Source: CAYUIG01 sp964444685 (GTDB lineage Bacteria; Gemmatimonadota; Gemmatimonadetes; Longimicrobiales; RSA9). From it: a DNA stretch of 64,000 nucleotides. Under the pieces are notes generated by a model. It made no database searches. It was not told the DNA's origin and saw only the letters and a program-made list of their open reading frames with translations. A program made the translations under genes and the position numbers. The stretch spans positions 4,088 to 68,087 of the forward strand of contig CAYUIG010000018.1 in the NCBI GenBank assembly GCA_964444685.1. Direction: 5' to 3'. Of the stretch, positions 9,016-17,432 are shown in pieces. The stretch's first letter is position 1. Each line of letters starts with the position of its first letter.

Positions 9016-10535
9016 TCGCCGCCTGCCGACAGGCTGAGTGTTCCGGCCGCGGTGTCACGGCGCAGGATCACCGCCGTGGCATCCTCGTACCACGGCTGCC
9101 ACTCCGGCCGCGAGCGGAGCGCGTACGCGAGCGCACTCTTCGGCGGCACGATCACGAGCGACACGCGGTGCTCGTCCAGCTTCCGGTCCCAGCCGGGCTG
9201 GAGCATCGCGATGTCCATGTACGTGCGTGTCAGATCCGCGCCGAAGTAGTCCGTCAGCCCATCGATGAAGATGCGCTGCTCCGGCCACGAGTAGAGGATG
9301 AAGCCGCCCCAGGTGAACTCGTTGAAGATCGTGCCATCGAGTCCGGCCGCGCGCGCGGACGCCACGGCCTCGACCGGGAACGTGCGCGCGTCGAAGCGGT
9401 CGCGTACGAGCTGTGCGCCGCCCACGCGTCCATCCGCCGCGCCCAGCACGAGCATGAGGGCCGCCAGCACCGCGGCGGCGCGGCCCGGCTTCGCGATGCG
9501 CTCGCCTTCCTGGAACACGCGCCGCACGTGCGACAGCACGGGCACGCGCCAGCGGCGCCACGCGGGATTCAGCGCAATGGCCAGCAGCGGCAGCGCGACA
9601 ATGCCGAAGAGCGGGATGTTGCGGCGCGAGATGAGTGCGCCCGCGGTCATCATCGCGATCACCAGCAGGTGCGGCCACGACGGCCGCTTCCGCCCGATCG
9701 CCAGCCCCACCACCATCGCCAGGAGCACGAGCAGGAAGATCTTGCCGTGCAGCGAGTGGAAGTTGGGCGAGATGAACTCGTTCGTGACACCCATCAGGAA
9801 CGGATTGTTCAGATGCGAGATCACGTGCACCGGCAAATGGTAGCCGTGCGGCGTGAGCAGCGTGGCCGCGGCGGCGATGCCGAACGTGAGCAGATGCCGG
9901 CGCGCGCGTGCCACGTGCACTGCACGTGCGTCCGACGTCCATGCCTCGATCACCTCACCCGCCATGTACGCGCCGATCAGCGCGAGGCCGATCACGAATC
10001 CCGGATGCAGGTTGGCCCACAGCACGAAGAGCGGCGCAGCGAGCAGCACGGAGCGCCGGCCGCGCGACTCGAGCAGCAGCAGCAGAAGTGCGACTGCGAG
10101 TCCCGTGATCAGGTGCGGCCGCGCCAGCCAGTGGACCGAGCCGAGGATTGCGGCGAGAATGCCGGTGAGGTACGCGAGCAGCGCGTCCACGCGCCGGCGC
10201 CGCATGAACAGCACGACCACGGCGTACGTGGCGCCGATCACGGCGGCGGCGTAGAGCGTGATGGCCGCGAGCCCGCCCACGCGCTCGAGCCAGCCGAACA
10301 GCATCTGGCTGAGCCACTCGTAGGCAAGGAACGGCGAGCCGGCGCGCGTGTGGGAGAAGTCGTCGACCGTGACCAGACCGTCGCGCAGCATCGAACGGCC
10401 GAGGCTCAGATGCCGCGCAAGGTCGCCGTCGCTGTTCAGCAGCCGATGCGCAAGGATCGTCGGGACGACCAGCGCCCAGATGGCGAACGTCAGGTCGACG
10501 ATCGAGATGCCGAGCCGGTTCTGCGAGCGCGGCAT
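9012..10535 (-). CDS. Multi-pass membrane protein, possible GT-C glycosyltransferase
   Basis: A protein of about 507 residues with around ten hydrophobic helices and a C-terminal soluble domain of about 130 residues. The first long loop reads NSDGDLARHLSLGRSM followed by DDFSHTRAGSPFLAYEWLSQ. The same loop occurs in bacterial membrane proteins of unknown function related to oligosaccharyl- or mannosyltransferases. The ATG at 10535 is chosen, 7 bases after the stop of the repeat protein gene; a further upstream start would overlap that gene. It overlaps the ALG5-like gene by ATGA. Together they suggest a lipid-linked glycosylation unit. The enzymatic role is unproven. Confidence 0.72.
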   Translation of the reverse strand: MPRSQNRLGISIVDLTFAIWALVVPTILAHRLLNSDGDLARHLSLGRSMLRDGLVTVDDFSHTRAGSPFLAYEWLSQMLFGWLERVGGLAAITLYAAAVIGATYAVVVLFMRRRRVDALLAYLTGILAAILGSVHWLARPHLITGLAVALLLLLLESRGRRSVLLAAPLFVLWANLHPGFVIGLALIGAYMAGEVIEAWTSDARAVHVARARRHLLTFGIAAAATLLTPHGYHLPVHVISHLNNPFLMGVTNEFISPNFHSLHGKIFLLVLLAMVVGLAIGRKRPSWPHLLVIAMMTAGALISRRNIPLFGIVALPLLAIALNPAWRRWRVPVLSHVRRVFQEGERIAKPGRAAAVLAALMLVLGAADGRVGGAQLVRDRFDARTFPVEAVASARAAGLDGTIFNEFTWGGFILYSWPEQRIFIDGLTDYFGADLTRTYMDIAMLQPGWDRKLDEHRVSLVIVPPKSALAYALRSRPEWQPWYEDATAVILRRDTAAGTLSLSAGGE

Positions 10536-10542
10536 GACCCGG

Positions 10543-11181
10543 TCAGCCGCCGCTGCCCGTCGTGTCGGGCTCGGGCTCCGGTACAACGGGCGGCGGTGCC
10601 GCCCGCGCGTCCTCGTACAGCGTCAGCACCGGCGCGCCGCCATTGCCGACACCCATTTCTGCGCGCGTTGCGCCCACGCCGTCCGCGAACACGAGGTTCG
10701 CACCGCCGTTCGGGGTCACGCCCAGCACCGTGCGCGTCGTACCCTCGCCGTCCGCGAACACGAGCGTGGAGGTCTCATCCGGCAGTACGCCGAGCACCAC
10801 GCGGGAGCGGCCGCGTGCATCGGTGAGCGCCACACCGGGGGCGCCGCCATCGAGCACGGTCATGCGCAGGCGGGCGATGCCGTTGCGGTCCTGGAGCGCG
10901 AGCGCAGTCGCGCCGTTCTCCTGCACCGACCACTGGCCGCGCACCACGCCGTTCGCGTCGGTCAGAAGGATCTGCGAGGCCTCGACCACATCGCTGCTGC
11001 CGATGCCCGCAATGAACAGCGCCGCGAGTGCGATCGCCGCGGTCGCAGCGAGCGAAAGCGAGAGAATGCGATTGGTCCGCTTCAGGCGGCCGTGCTCGCG
11101 CTCGAAGCGGGTCACCTTCGCGATCAGCGACTCCGCCATCTGGGCGCTGATCGGCCCGGCTTCCGTTTCCCTGGGCTCCAT
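10543..11181 (-). CDS. Single-pass membrane protein with five 23-residue repeats, function unknown
   Basis: About 212 residues: a charged, possibly coiled N-terminal part (residues 10-38), one membrane helix (about 40-60), then five consecutive 23-residue repeats (about 71-186) and a Pro/Gly-rich tail. Each repeat follows the pattern L-x-D-x-x-G-x-x-R-x-x-L-x-V-x-x-x-G, for example VFADGEGTTRTVLGV. The regular spacing suggests stacked beta-hairpins or a beta-helix outside the cytoplasm. I do not recognise a named family. An ATG at 11181 (TGATG overlap with the AAA+ ATPase gene) or a GTG at 11184 could be the start. It lies between the Tad-linked ATPase and the glycosylation genes. Confidence 0.75.
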   Translation of the reverse strand: MEPRETEAGPISAQMAESLIAKVTRFEREHGRLKRTNRILSLSLAATAAIALAALFIAGIGSSDVVEASQILLTDANGVVRGQWSVQENGATALALQDRNGIARLRMTVLDGGAPGVALTDARGRSRVVLGVLPDETSTLVFADGEGTTRTVLGVTPNGGANLVFADGVGATRAEMGVGNGGAPVLTLYEDARAAPPPVVPEPEPDTTGSGG

Positions 11182-12518
11182 CACGCCACCTCACCGGCGG
11201 CCCGCGCCATTGCGGGGCGGGCCATGATCAGGAAGTAGGTCTCGCACGCCCGCGTGAGCATGTCACGCTCGAGTGTGGGCGGCCGCTCCGAGTAGCGCGC
11301 GATGTGCAGGACGTGCTGCACGATGTCGCGCGGATGGCACGCGCGCGGCTGGATGCCGAGCGCTTCGTAGTAGCGCTCGCGCACGTAGCGCACGGCGTCC
11401 GGATCGAACGGCACCCGCTGCTCCTCGCACACCCGCTGGAAGATCGTCTCGTACGCGTCGTGGCTCGGGCTGCGGACGGAGAGCTTGAACTGGATGCGTC
11501 GCAGGAAGGCTTCGTCCACGAGCTGCTCGGGGTCCAGGTTCGTGGCGAAGACGATGAGACAGTCGAACGGCACCGGGAACTTGCCGCCCGTATGCAGCGT
11601 CAGGTAGTCGACGCGCTTCTCGAGCGGCACGATCCAGCGGTTCAGCAGGTCGTGCGGCTCCACGAGCTGCCGGCCGAAGTCGTCGATGATCAACAGGCCG
11701 CCCGCCGCCTTGAGCTGGAAGGGCGCCTGGTACGTGCGCGTGGTCGCGTCGTAGCGCAGGTCGAGCTGATCGAGGGACAGCTCGCCGCCCACGAAGATGA
11801 CCGGGCGCCGGATACGCACGAAGCGGCGATCGTGATCGGCGCGCGGTCGCACCCAGCCCATCGGATCGTCGACCTCGTGCTCCACCACCTGGTGGTGCAC
11901 GGGATCGAAGAGCGACATGAGCTGACCGTCGATGTCGACCGTACGCGGGATGTAGATGTCGCCGCCGAGCAGCGTGGCCATTGCTTCGGCGATCACGGTC
12001 TTGCCGTTGCCCGGCTCGCCGTGCAGGAACACCGAGCTGCCCGATGCGATGGCGGGACCCAGCGACTCGAGCAGCGTGTCGGGCAGCACGAGGTGCGCGA
12101 ACGCGGACCGCACGCGCTCGCGGGTGACCGCGAGCTGGCGCACCGACTGCGCGTCGATGCACGCACGATAGAGCGACAGCGGCACCGGTGCAGGGCCGAC
12201 GTACTGGCTGCTCGCGAGCGCTTCCTGCGCGCGTTCGCGCCCGGCCGACGTGAGTTCGAAGACGTACCCGCCGCGCGATGGGCCGCTGGTGCGCACCACT
12301 TCGATCAGCCGCCGCTCCTGCAGCCGCAGCAGTACGTCGTCCACGATCGCGAACGGTAGGCAGATCGTTTCCGCGATCTCCTGTCCCTTCCGCGCCCCCT
12401 GCGTGTACAGCAGCTTGAGCAGCAGCTCGTTCACGGCCTCCTGCGAGAGGCCCGATTCCGCCAGGGACGCGGGCGGCGGCGGTGCCGCACTGCGGACTGC
12501 GTCTGCGACGACGTTCAC
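11181..12518 (-). CDS. AAA+ ATPase with N-terminal winged-helix domain
   Basis: A 445-residue protein. Residues about 25-105 look like a winged-helix segment (LLLKLLYTQGARKGQEIAE, LQERRLIEVVR). A AAA+ module follows with Walker A GEPGNGKT (167-174), Walker B LLIIDDFGR (about 275-283) and an arginine-rich sensor area. Such ATPases are predicted chaperones or remodelling factors; the substrate is unknown. Its GTG start overlaps the DUF192 gene by GTGA, and it is followed directly by the repeat protein. This ties it to the Tad pilus operon, where it is additional to the CpaF secretion ATPase. A MoxR-like function is an alternative reading. Confidence 0.85.
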   Translation of the reverse strand: MNVVADAVRSAAPPPPASLAESGLSQEAVNELLLKLLYTQGARKGQEIAETICLPFAIVDDVLLRLQERRLIEVVRTSGPSRGGYVFELTSAGRERAQEALASSQYVGPAPVPLSLYRACIDAQSVRQLAVTRERVRSAFAHLVLPDTLLESLGPAIASGSSVFLHGEPGNGKTVIAEAMATLLGGDIYIPRTVDIDGQLMSLFDPVHHQVVEHEVDDPMGWVRPRADHDRRFVRIRRPVIFVGGELSLDQLDLRYDATTRTYQAPFQLKAAGGLLIIDDFGRQLVEPHDLLNRWIVPLEKRVDYLTLHTGGKFPVPFDCLIVFATNLDPEQLVDEAFLRRIQFKLSVRSPSHDAYETIFQRVCEEQRVPFDPDAVRYVRERYYEALGIQPRACHPRDIVQHVLHIARYSERPPTLERDMLTRACETYFLIMARPAMARAAGEVA

Positions 12519-12910
12519 TCCGACCTCCCGCGCGCGTGTCCGTTCCCGTTCTCTTCCGCCGGCAGCCAGACGAGCACGTCGTCCAGCAGCGTCGACGTGG
12601 CGCGCACGGTGCCGGCCGGCACCTCGAGCGCGTACTCGGCTTCCGCATGCCATCCCGTCCGGCGGAACGGCCGCAGATCCTCGTACGCAGCCACGACGCT
12701 GCCCTTGCGGTCGAGGAAGATCACATCGAGCGGATAGCGCAGGCCGACCATGTGGACCGCGCGGCACGGGCTCAGGAACAGGCCCTCGCCGGCCTCCGGC
12801 TTCGGCCGGCCCATGAAGCCGCGCGCGCGCAGCCAGAAGCTGTCCGCCAGCAGCACCTTCGCGCCGACCACGCTGTCGCGTGTCTTGTTGACGACGCGGA
12901 TGTACCTCAT
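12515..12910 (-). CDS. DUF192 family protein
   Basis: A 131-residue protein with the DUF192 pattern: an N-terminal strand, LRARGFMGRPKPEAGEGLFL, then VHMVGLRYPLDVIFLDRKG and VLEVPAG-like EYALEVPAGTVRAT. Family members are small beta-barrel proteins, often exported, of unknown function. No signal peptide is visible here. The gene overlaps TadC upstream (ATGA) and the AAA+ ATPase downstream (GTGA), so it is an integral member of the Tad operon. Confidence 0.88.
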   Translation of the reverse strand: MRYIRVVNKTRDSVVGAKVLLADSFWLRARGFMGRPKPEAGEGLFLSPCRAVHMVGLRYPLDVIFLDRKGSVVAAYEDLRPFRRTGWHAEAEYALEVPAGTVRATSTLLDDVLVWLPAEENGNGHARGRSE

Positions 12911-13839
12911 TCGAACCCGCTCAGCGCGCGGATGATCTGGATGAACGCGGGGCCGATCGTCACGACGAACAGTGCGGGGAAGATGAAGAGCACGAGCGGG
13001 AACACCATCTTGATCGTGGTCTTCGCCGCCGCCTCTTCCGCACGCTGCCGCCGCTTCTCGCGCATCGTGTCCGAGTGCACGCGCAGCGAGCGGGCGATGG
13101 AGGTACCGAAGCGGTCCGCCTGGATCAGCATCACGATGAGCGAGCGCAGGTCCTCGACCCCGGTACGCTCCGCGAGATTCCGCAGCGCCTGGTCGCGCGC
13201 GATCCCCGCACGGATCTCGAGGTTCACGAGCGTGAGCTCGAGGCTCATCGTCTCGCTCACGTGCCGGATCTCCTCCGACACGCGCACGAGCGCCTGGTTC
13301 AGGCCGAGCCCCGCCTCCACGCAGATCACCAGCAGGTCGAGCGTGTCCGGCAGCGCGAGCTGGAGCTCCTTCTGCCGCTTCCGCACGCGCGAGCGCAGGT
13401 AGAAGATCGGGCCGACCCAGCCCATGATCGTGAAGTAGACGGCAATGAGCACCGCGCCCGCGAAGCTGCCGCCCGCGAGTCCGGCGACCACGAACGCGGC
13501 CGCGCCGAGACCGAGCGAGAGGATGAGGCGGACGCCCCAGAAGATCGTCGCCGCGCCGGGATTCGAGTACCCGGCGTGGATCAGCATGCGGCGGAAGTTG
13601 CCCGTCTGTTCGGGCTCGGAGCGCATGCGCAGGCCGACCTGCTGGAAGAAGCGCATGAGCTGATCGCGCTGCTCCCGGCGGCGCCGGCGGTGCTGCATCT
13701 CTTCGACGTCGAGCCCGATCGTTTCGACTTCGGCGAGCCGGTCGCGCACGACGCGCGGGCGCGCCGTGACCAGTTCCGCCAGGAGGAGGAACACGAGGCC
13801 GGTGGCGAGTGCCGCGCTGATGGCTGCGAGATAGATCAC
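12907..13839 (-). CDS. tadC: Tad pilus inner-membrane protein TadC
   Basis: A 310-residue protein with a GspF/T2SSF domain at about residues 170-295, containing LPDTLDLLVICVEAGLGLNQAL and a late TIKMVFPLVLFIFPALFVV helix. Hydrophobic helices are at the N-terminus, about residues 100-150, and the C-terminus. In Tad/Flp pili TadC pairs with TadB as the platform that couples the CpaF ATPase to pilin insertion. It follows tadB with a 7-base gap, and its end overlaps the DUF192 gene. Confidence 0.93.
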   Translation of the reverse strand: MIYLAAISAALATGLVFLLLAELVTARPRVVRDRLAEVETIGLDVEEMQHRRRRREQRDQLMRFFQQVGLRMRSEPEQTGNFRRMLIHAGYSNPGAATIFWGVRLILSLGLGAAAFVVAGLAGGSFAGAVLIAVYFTIMGWVGPIFYLRSRVRKRQKELQLALPDTLDLLVICVEAGLGLNQALVRVSEEIRHVSETMSLELTLVNLEIRAGIARDQALRNLAERTGVEDLRSLIVMLIQADRFGTSIARSLRVHSDTMREKRRQRAEEAAAKTTIKMVFPLVLFIFPALFVVTIGPAFIQIIRALSGFE

Positions 13840-13846
13840 GACGTCC

Positions 13847-14824
13847 TCAGATCTCGATCTTCACGATGCGGCGGATCCAGAGATAGCCCATGACCTGCAT
13901 GAACAGCGCACCGCCCGCGAAGAGGCGGCCGAGGTTCGTGTTCACGAGCTCCATCACGTAGTCGCGATTCAGGAAGTACAGCAGCACGGCGAGGCCGACC
14001 GGCAGGAAACCCACGACGTACCCGGTCAGGCGGCCCTGCGCCGTGTACGTACGGAGCTGCCGCTGAATCGAGAAGCGCGAGCGCACCGTCTGCGCGATCT
14101 TGTCGAGGATCTCCGCCAGATTGCCGCCGACTTCGCGCTGCACCAGAACGGCCGTCACGAAGATGCGCACGTCGACGAGGTCGATCCGGTCCGACATCCC
14201 GAGCAGCGCCTCCTCGAACGGCAGACCGAAGCGCTGCTGCTCGAAGATCCGCCGGAACTCCGACGCCGCGGGCTCCGCCGCTTCTTCGGCCACGGTGCGG
14301 ATCCCGAACGAGAGCGGATGCCCCGCGCGGATGGCGCGGCCGAGCAGGTCCACCGTATCCGCGAACTGCTCCTCGAACTTCTTGATGCGGTTGCGACGCT
14401 TCCACCGCACGAACATGTCCGGGATCAACCCGCCGCCGAACGCAGCCGCCAGTGCGACGATGAGCGACCCGGTGAACACGAGCGTCGCGAGACCGATGGC
14501 GAGCGCGATGCCCGCGCTCGCGAGCAGGAACGAGTGCGTGCTCCAGGGCAGCCCCGCCTGCTGGAGAATCAGACCCGCGTCGCGCAGGCGCGGCAGCCGT
14601 GAGGCCGCGGTCTCGAGCCGCGTGGCCTGCGCCTCATCCTCGCGGCGCAGGAAGCCGGGCTCCTCACCCTCCTGCGCGGCCTGTACGTCATGCTCGAGCC
14701 GCTCCAGCACGTAGCGGCGCCGGCGTGCGGCGCCGAACGTCTCCACCGACAGGATCAGTGCGACCGTGCCCATGGCCACGGCCACGAAGATCAGTGCGGC
14801 GGGAAGCAGCAGCGATGTATCCAT
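13847..14824 (-). CDS. tadB: Tad pilus inner-membrane protein TadB
   Basis: A 325-residue protein with an N-terminal membrane helix, a middle cytoplasmic part and a GspF/T2SSF domain (about residues 165-290) containing FADTVDLLGRAIRAGHPLSF and VREVGGNLAEILDKIA-like VQREVGGNLAEILDKIAQTV. It ends with two hydrophobic segments. It is the expected partner of TadC in the inner-membrane platform. The start ATG shares one base with the TAA stop of cpaF (TAATG), indicating coupled translation. Confidence 0.93.
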   Translation of the reverse strand: MDTSLLLPAALIFVAVAMGTVALILSVETFGAARRRRYVLERLEHDVQAAQEGEEPGFLRREDEAQATRLETAASRLPRLRDAGLILQQAGLPWSTHSFLLASAGIALAIGLATLVFTGSLIVALAAAFGGGLIPDMFVRWKRRNRIKKFEEQFADTVDLLGRAIRAGHPLSFGIRTVAEEAAEPAASEFRRIFEQQRFGLPFEEALLGMSDRIDLVDVRIFVTAVLVQREVGGNLAEILDKIAQTVRSRFSIQRQLRTYTAQGRLTGYVVGFLPVGLAVLLYFLNRDYVMELVNTNLGRLFAGGALFMQVMGYLWIRRIVKIEI

Positions 14825-16185
14825 TACCAGCCCCGCGTGGCCGAGCGAACCTCGCTCGGATCCGGCGCGAACATGGTCTCGCCGAGGTCGATGCCGTACG
14901 CGTGCAGCCGCTGTGACACCTGCGGCCGGATACCCGTCGGGCGGAAACGGCCCTTGACCGTGCCATCCTCCGCGATGCCCTGGCGCTCGAACACGAAGAT
15001 CTCCTGCATCGTGATCACCTCGCCTTCCATCCCGGTGATCTCCGACACACTCACGACCTTGCGCGCGCCGTCCGAGAGACGCGCGAGCTGAATCACGACG
15101 TGGATCGCGCTCGCGATCTGATGGCGCACGGCGCGGTCCGGCAGGTTCAGGTTCGCCATCGAGACCATCGTCTCGAGACGGCTGAGCGCGTCGCGCGGCG
15201 AGTTCGCGTGCAGCGTCGTCAGCGAACCTTCGTGACCGGTGTTCATCGCCTGGAGCATGTCGACGGCTTCCGCCGACCGCACCTCACCGATGATGATCCG
15301 GTCCGGACGCATGCGCAGCGCGTTCACCAGCAGTTGCCGCTGCGGGACCTCGCCCTGCCCTTCGATGTTCGGCGGCCGCGTCTCGAGGCGCACGACGTGC
15401 GGCTGGCGCAGCTGGAGCTCGGCCGAGTCCTCGATCGTCACGATCCGCTCGTCCGGCGGGACGAACGACGACAGGATGTTCAGCAGCGTCGTCTTACCGG
15501 CACCGGTACCACCCGACACGAGCACGTTCAGCCGCGCCTGCACCACGCCGCGCAGGAACTCCACCATCTCGGGCGTGATGCTCTTCGCGGTGAGCAGGTC
15601 GTCGGAGGTGAGCGTGTCGCGCTTGAACTTGCGGATCGACAGGTGGGGCCCGTCGATCGCGAGTGGCGGAATGATCGCGTTGACACGCGAGCCGTCCGGG
15701 AGACGCGCGTCCACCATCGGCGACGAGTCGTCGATGCGCCGGCCGACGGCGGAGACGATGCGGTCGATCACCTGGAGCAGGTGCCGGTCGTCGCGGAACT
15801 TGATGTCGGTCGGCAGGATCTTGCCGCGCCGCTCGATGAACACTTTGCGATGCGTGTTCACCAGGATGTCCGAGACCTCCGGGTCCATCATCAGCGGCTC
15901 GAGCGGGCCGAGGCCGAAGATCTCGTCGAGCACCTGCTGGACGAGCGCCTCGCGCTCCTCGAGGTTGACCGCGACGTGCTCGCCGGCCAGCAGCTCCTGC
16001 ACGATCTGACGGATCGCGACCGCCGCCTCGTCCTTCCCGATGCGCTCGAGGTTCGCGAGGTTCAGCCGGTCGAGTACGCGCCGGTGGATGCGCGCCTTCA
16101 CCTCCTCGATGCCCGCGAGGTGCGACGTGCTCCAGCCGGGACGTCCGTCCATCGACGCGCCCGTCTGATCCGGCTCCATTCTCAT
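14824..16185 (-). CDS. cpaF: Tad pilus assembly ATPase CpaF/TadA
   Basis: A 453-residue secretion ATPase of the type II/IV VirB11-like superfamily. Walker A is GGTGAGKTT near residues 225-233. An Asp box IVTIEDSAELQL, a Walker B region RPDRIIIGEVRSAEA and a His-box area GSLTTLHANSPRDAL follow. It energises assembly of Flp pilin from the cytoplasmic side, working on TadB/TadC. It overlaps cpaE by ATGA and tadB by one base. Length and all motifs are normal for the family. Confidence 0.96.
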   Translation of the reverse strand: MRMEPDQTGASMDGRPGWSTSHLAGIEEVKARIHRRVLDRLNLANLERIGKDEAAVAIRQIVQELLAGEHVAVNLEEREALVQQVLDEIFGLGPLEPLMMDPEVSDILVNTHRKVFIERRGKILPTDIKFRDDRHLLQVIDRIVSAVGRRIDDSSPMVDARLPDGSRVNAIIPPLAIDGPHLSIRKFKRDTLTSDDLLTAKSITPEMVEFLRGVVQARLNVLVSGGTGAGKTTLLNILSSFVPPDERIVTIEDSAELQLRQPHVVRLETRPPNIEGQGEVPQRQLLVNALRMRPDRIIIGEVRSAEAVDMLQAMNTGHEGSLTTLHANSPRDALSRLETMVSMANLNLPDRAVRHQIASAIHVVIQLARLSDGARKVVSVSEITGMEGEVITMQEIFVFERQGIAEDGTVKGRFRPTGIRPQVSQRLHAYGIDLGETMFAPDPSEVRSATRGW

Positions 16186-17420
16186 TCGTCGCCCCCTGAC
16201 TCGTCCGCGGTCGTCTTCGAGCGGCGGAAGCGGAACAGGCCGGAGAGCCCGCCGCCCTGGTGATTGCCGTTCGGCGACTCGGACAGCATGTCGCCGAGGC
16301 CGCGAATGCCGCGCACGTACTTCGACTTCCTGCCGAGCACGGCGGGCACGCCCGCGTTCACGCTGAGCGCCACGGTCTCGGGATCCGCATCGATCGTCCA
16401 GAACACTTCGCGGTCGAGCGTGCGCGCCACGTCCGCAGGCGACACCAGCGTGTCCTTGCCGACCTGGTTCAGCAGCACGTGCACCTGGCTGCCGCTCGGG
16501 ATCGCGCGCTCCAGCAGCGGGAGCAGCTTCTTCGCGTTGCGCAACGCGAGCAGATCCGGTGTGGTAACGAGCAGCACGAGGTCCGCCTGCTCGATCGCCG
16601 GGCGCGTCGCCGGCGAGGCGAAGCGCGCGACATCGACGACGACGTACTCGTAGTGCTGGCGGATCACTTCCAGTGCGCGTCCGGTCTGCTCGGCCGCGAC
16701 CGCTTCGGATACGTTCGGCTGCGTCGGCGACGCGAGTACCTCGAGCCCTGACTCGTACCGCTCCGTCAGTGACTCGAGCAGGCTGCCATCGATGCGGTGC
16801 AGGTTCGACACGAGGTCGAAGAAGCTGTAGCGCGGCTGGAGTGACAGCAGCGTCGCGACCGCACCCAGCTCGAGATCGAGGTCGAGGAGCAGCGTTCGCT
16901 TCTGCGACGACTGATGGATGTGCACCGCGAGGTTCGTCGCGGCTGTCGTCGTGCCGGCGCCGCCCTTCGCACCCACCAGCGTAATGAGCCGGCCCGTGCG
17001 CGTCGGCTTGCCCGCGGCGCCGCCCATGCGGCGCGCAGCGCGGCCGATGGCGGCGCCCAGCTCCTCGTCACCGATGGGCTGGGTCAGGTACTCCGCCGCG
17101 CCTGCGCGCATCGCTTCCATCAGCACGTCCGGTGTGACCGCCGGACCGGCGAGCAGGATGATGCGCGACGGGTCCGCTTCGAAGAGGACGCGCGCCAGCC
17201 GGAGACCGAGAGCGGGGTCGCTGCCGACGTCGACGAAGACGAGCTTCAGCTCGGAGCGCTTCAGCTCATCGACCGTCGAGGCGGGCAGGTCCTCGAGTGT
17301 GGACGGCACCTGCTGCACCCGGCCGAGTGCGTGACGCGGGTCCTTCGCCAGCCGGACCACGCGCGCCCGCAGATCGGCGTCCGCCGAGATCACGGCGGCA
17401 CGGTGCGACCCCTGTTGCAT
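16182..17420 (-). CDS. cpaE: Tad pilus localisation ATPase CpaE/TadZ
   Basis: A 412-residue protein. An N-terminal atypical receiver-like domain (about 1-130; VFVDVGSDPALGLRLARVLF) is followed by a MinD/ParA-type ATPase with the deviant Walker A KGGAGTTTAATNLA and LLLDLDLELGAVATLL. In Tad systems this protein places the pilus machine in the cell. It starts 12 bases after the secretin gene and overlaps cpaF by ATGA. Confidence 0.93.
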   Translation of the reverse strand: MQQGSHRAAVISADADLRARVVRLAKDPRHALGRVQQVPSTLEDLPASTVDELKRSELKLVFVDVGSDPALGLRLARVLFEADPSRIILLAGPAVTPDVLMEAMRAGAAEYLTQPIGDEELGAAIGRAARRMGGAAGKPTRTGRLITLVGAKGGAGTTTAATNLAVHIHQSSQKRTLLLDLDLELGAVATLLSLQPRYSFFDLVSNLHRIDGSLLESLTERYESGLEVLASPTQPNVSEAVAAEQTGRALEVIRQHYEYVVVDVARFASPATRPAIEQADLVLLVTTPDLLALRNAKKLLPLLERAIPSGSQVHVLLNQVGKDTLVSPADVARTLDREVFWTIDADPETVALSVNAGVPAVLGRKSKYVRGIRGLGDMLSESPNGNHQGGGLSGLFRFRRSKTTADESGGDE

Positions 17421-17432
17421 GACGCGGCCTTC

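Noticed and set aside
13847..14405. 189-residue minus-strand frame inside tadB
   Set aside because: A shifted shadow of tadB, with no GspF pattern of its own.
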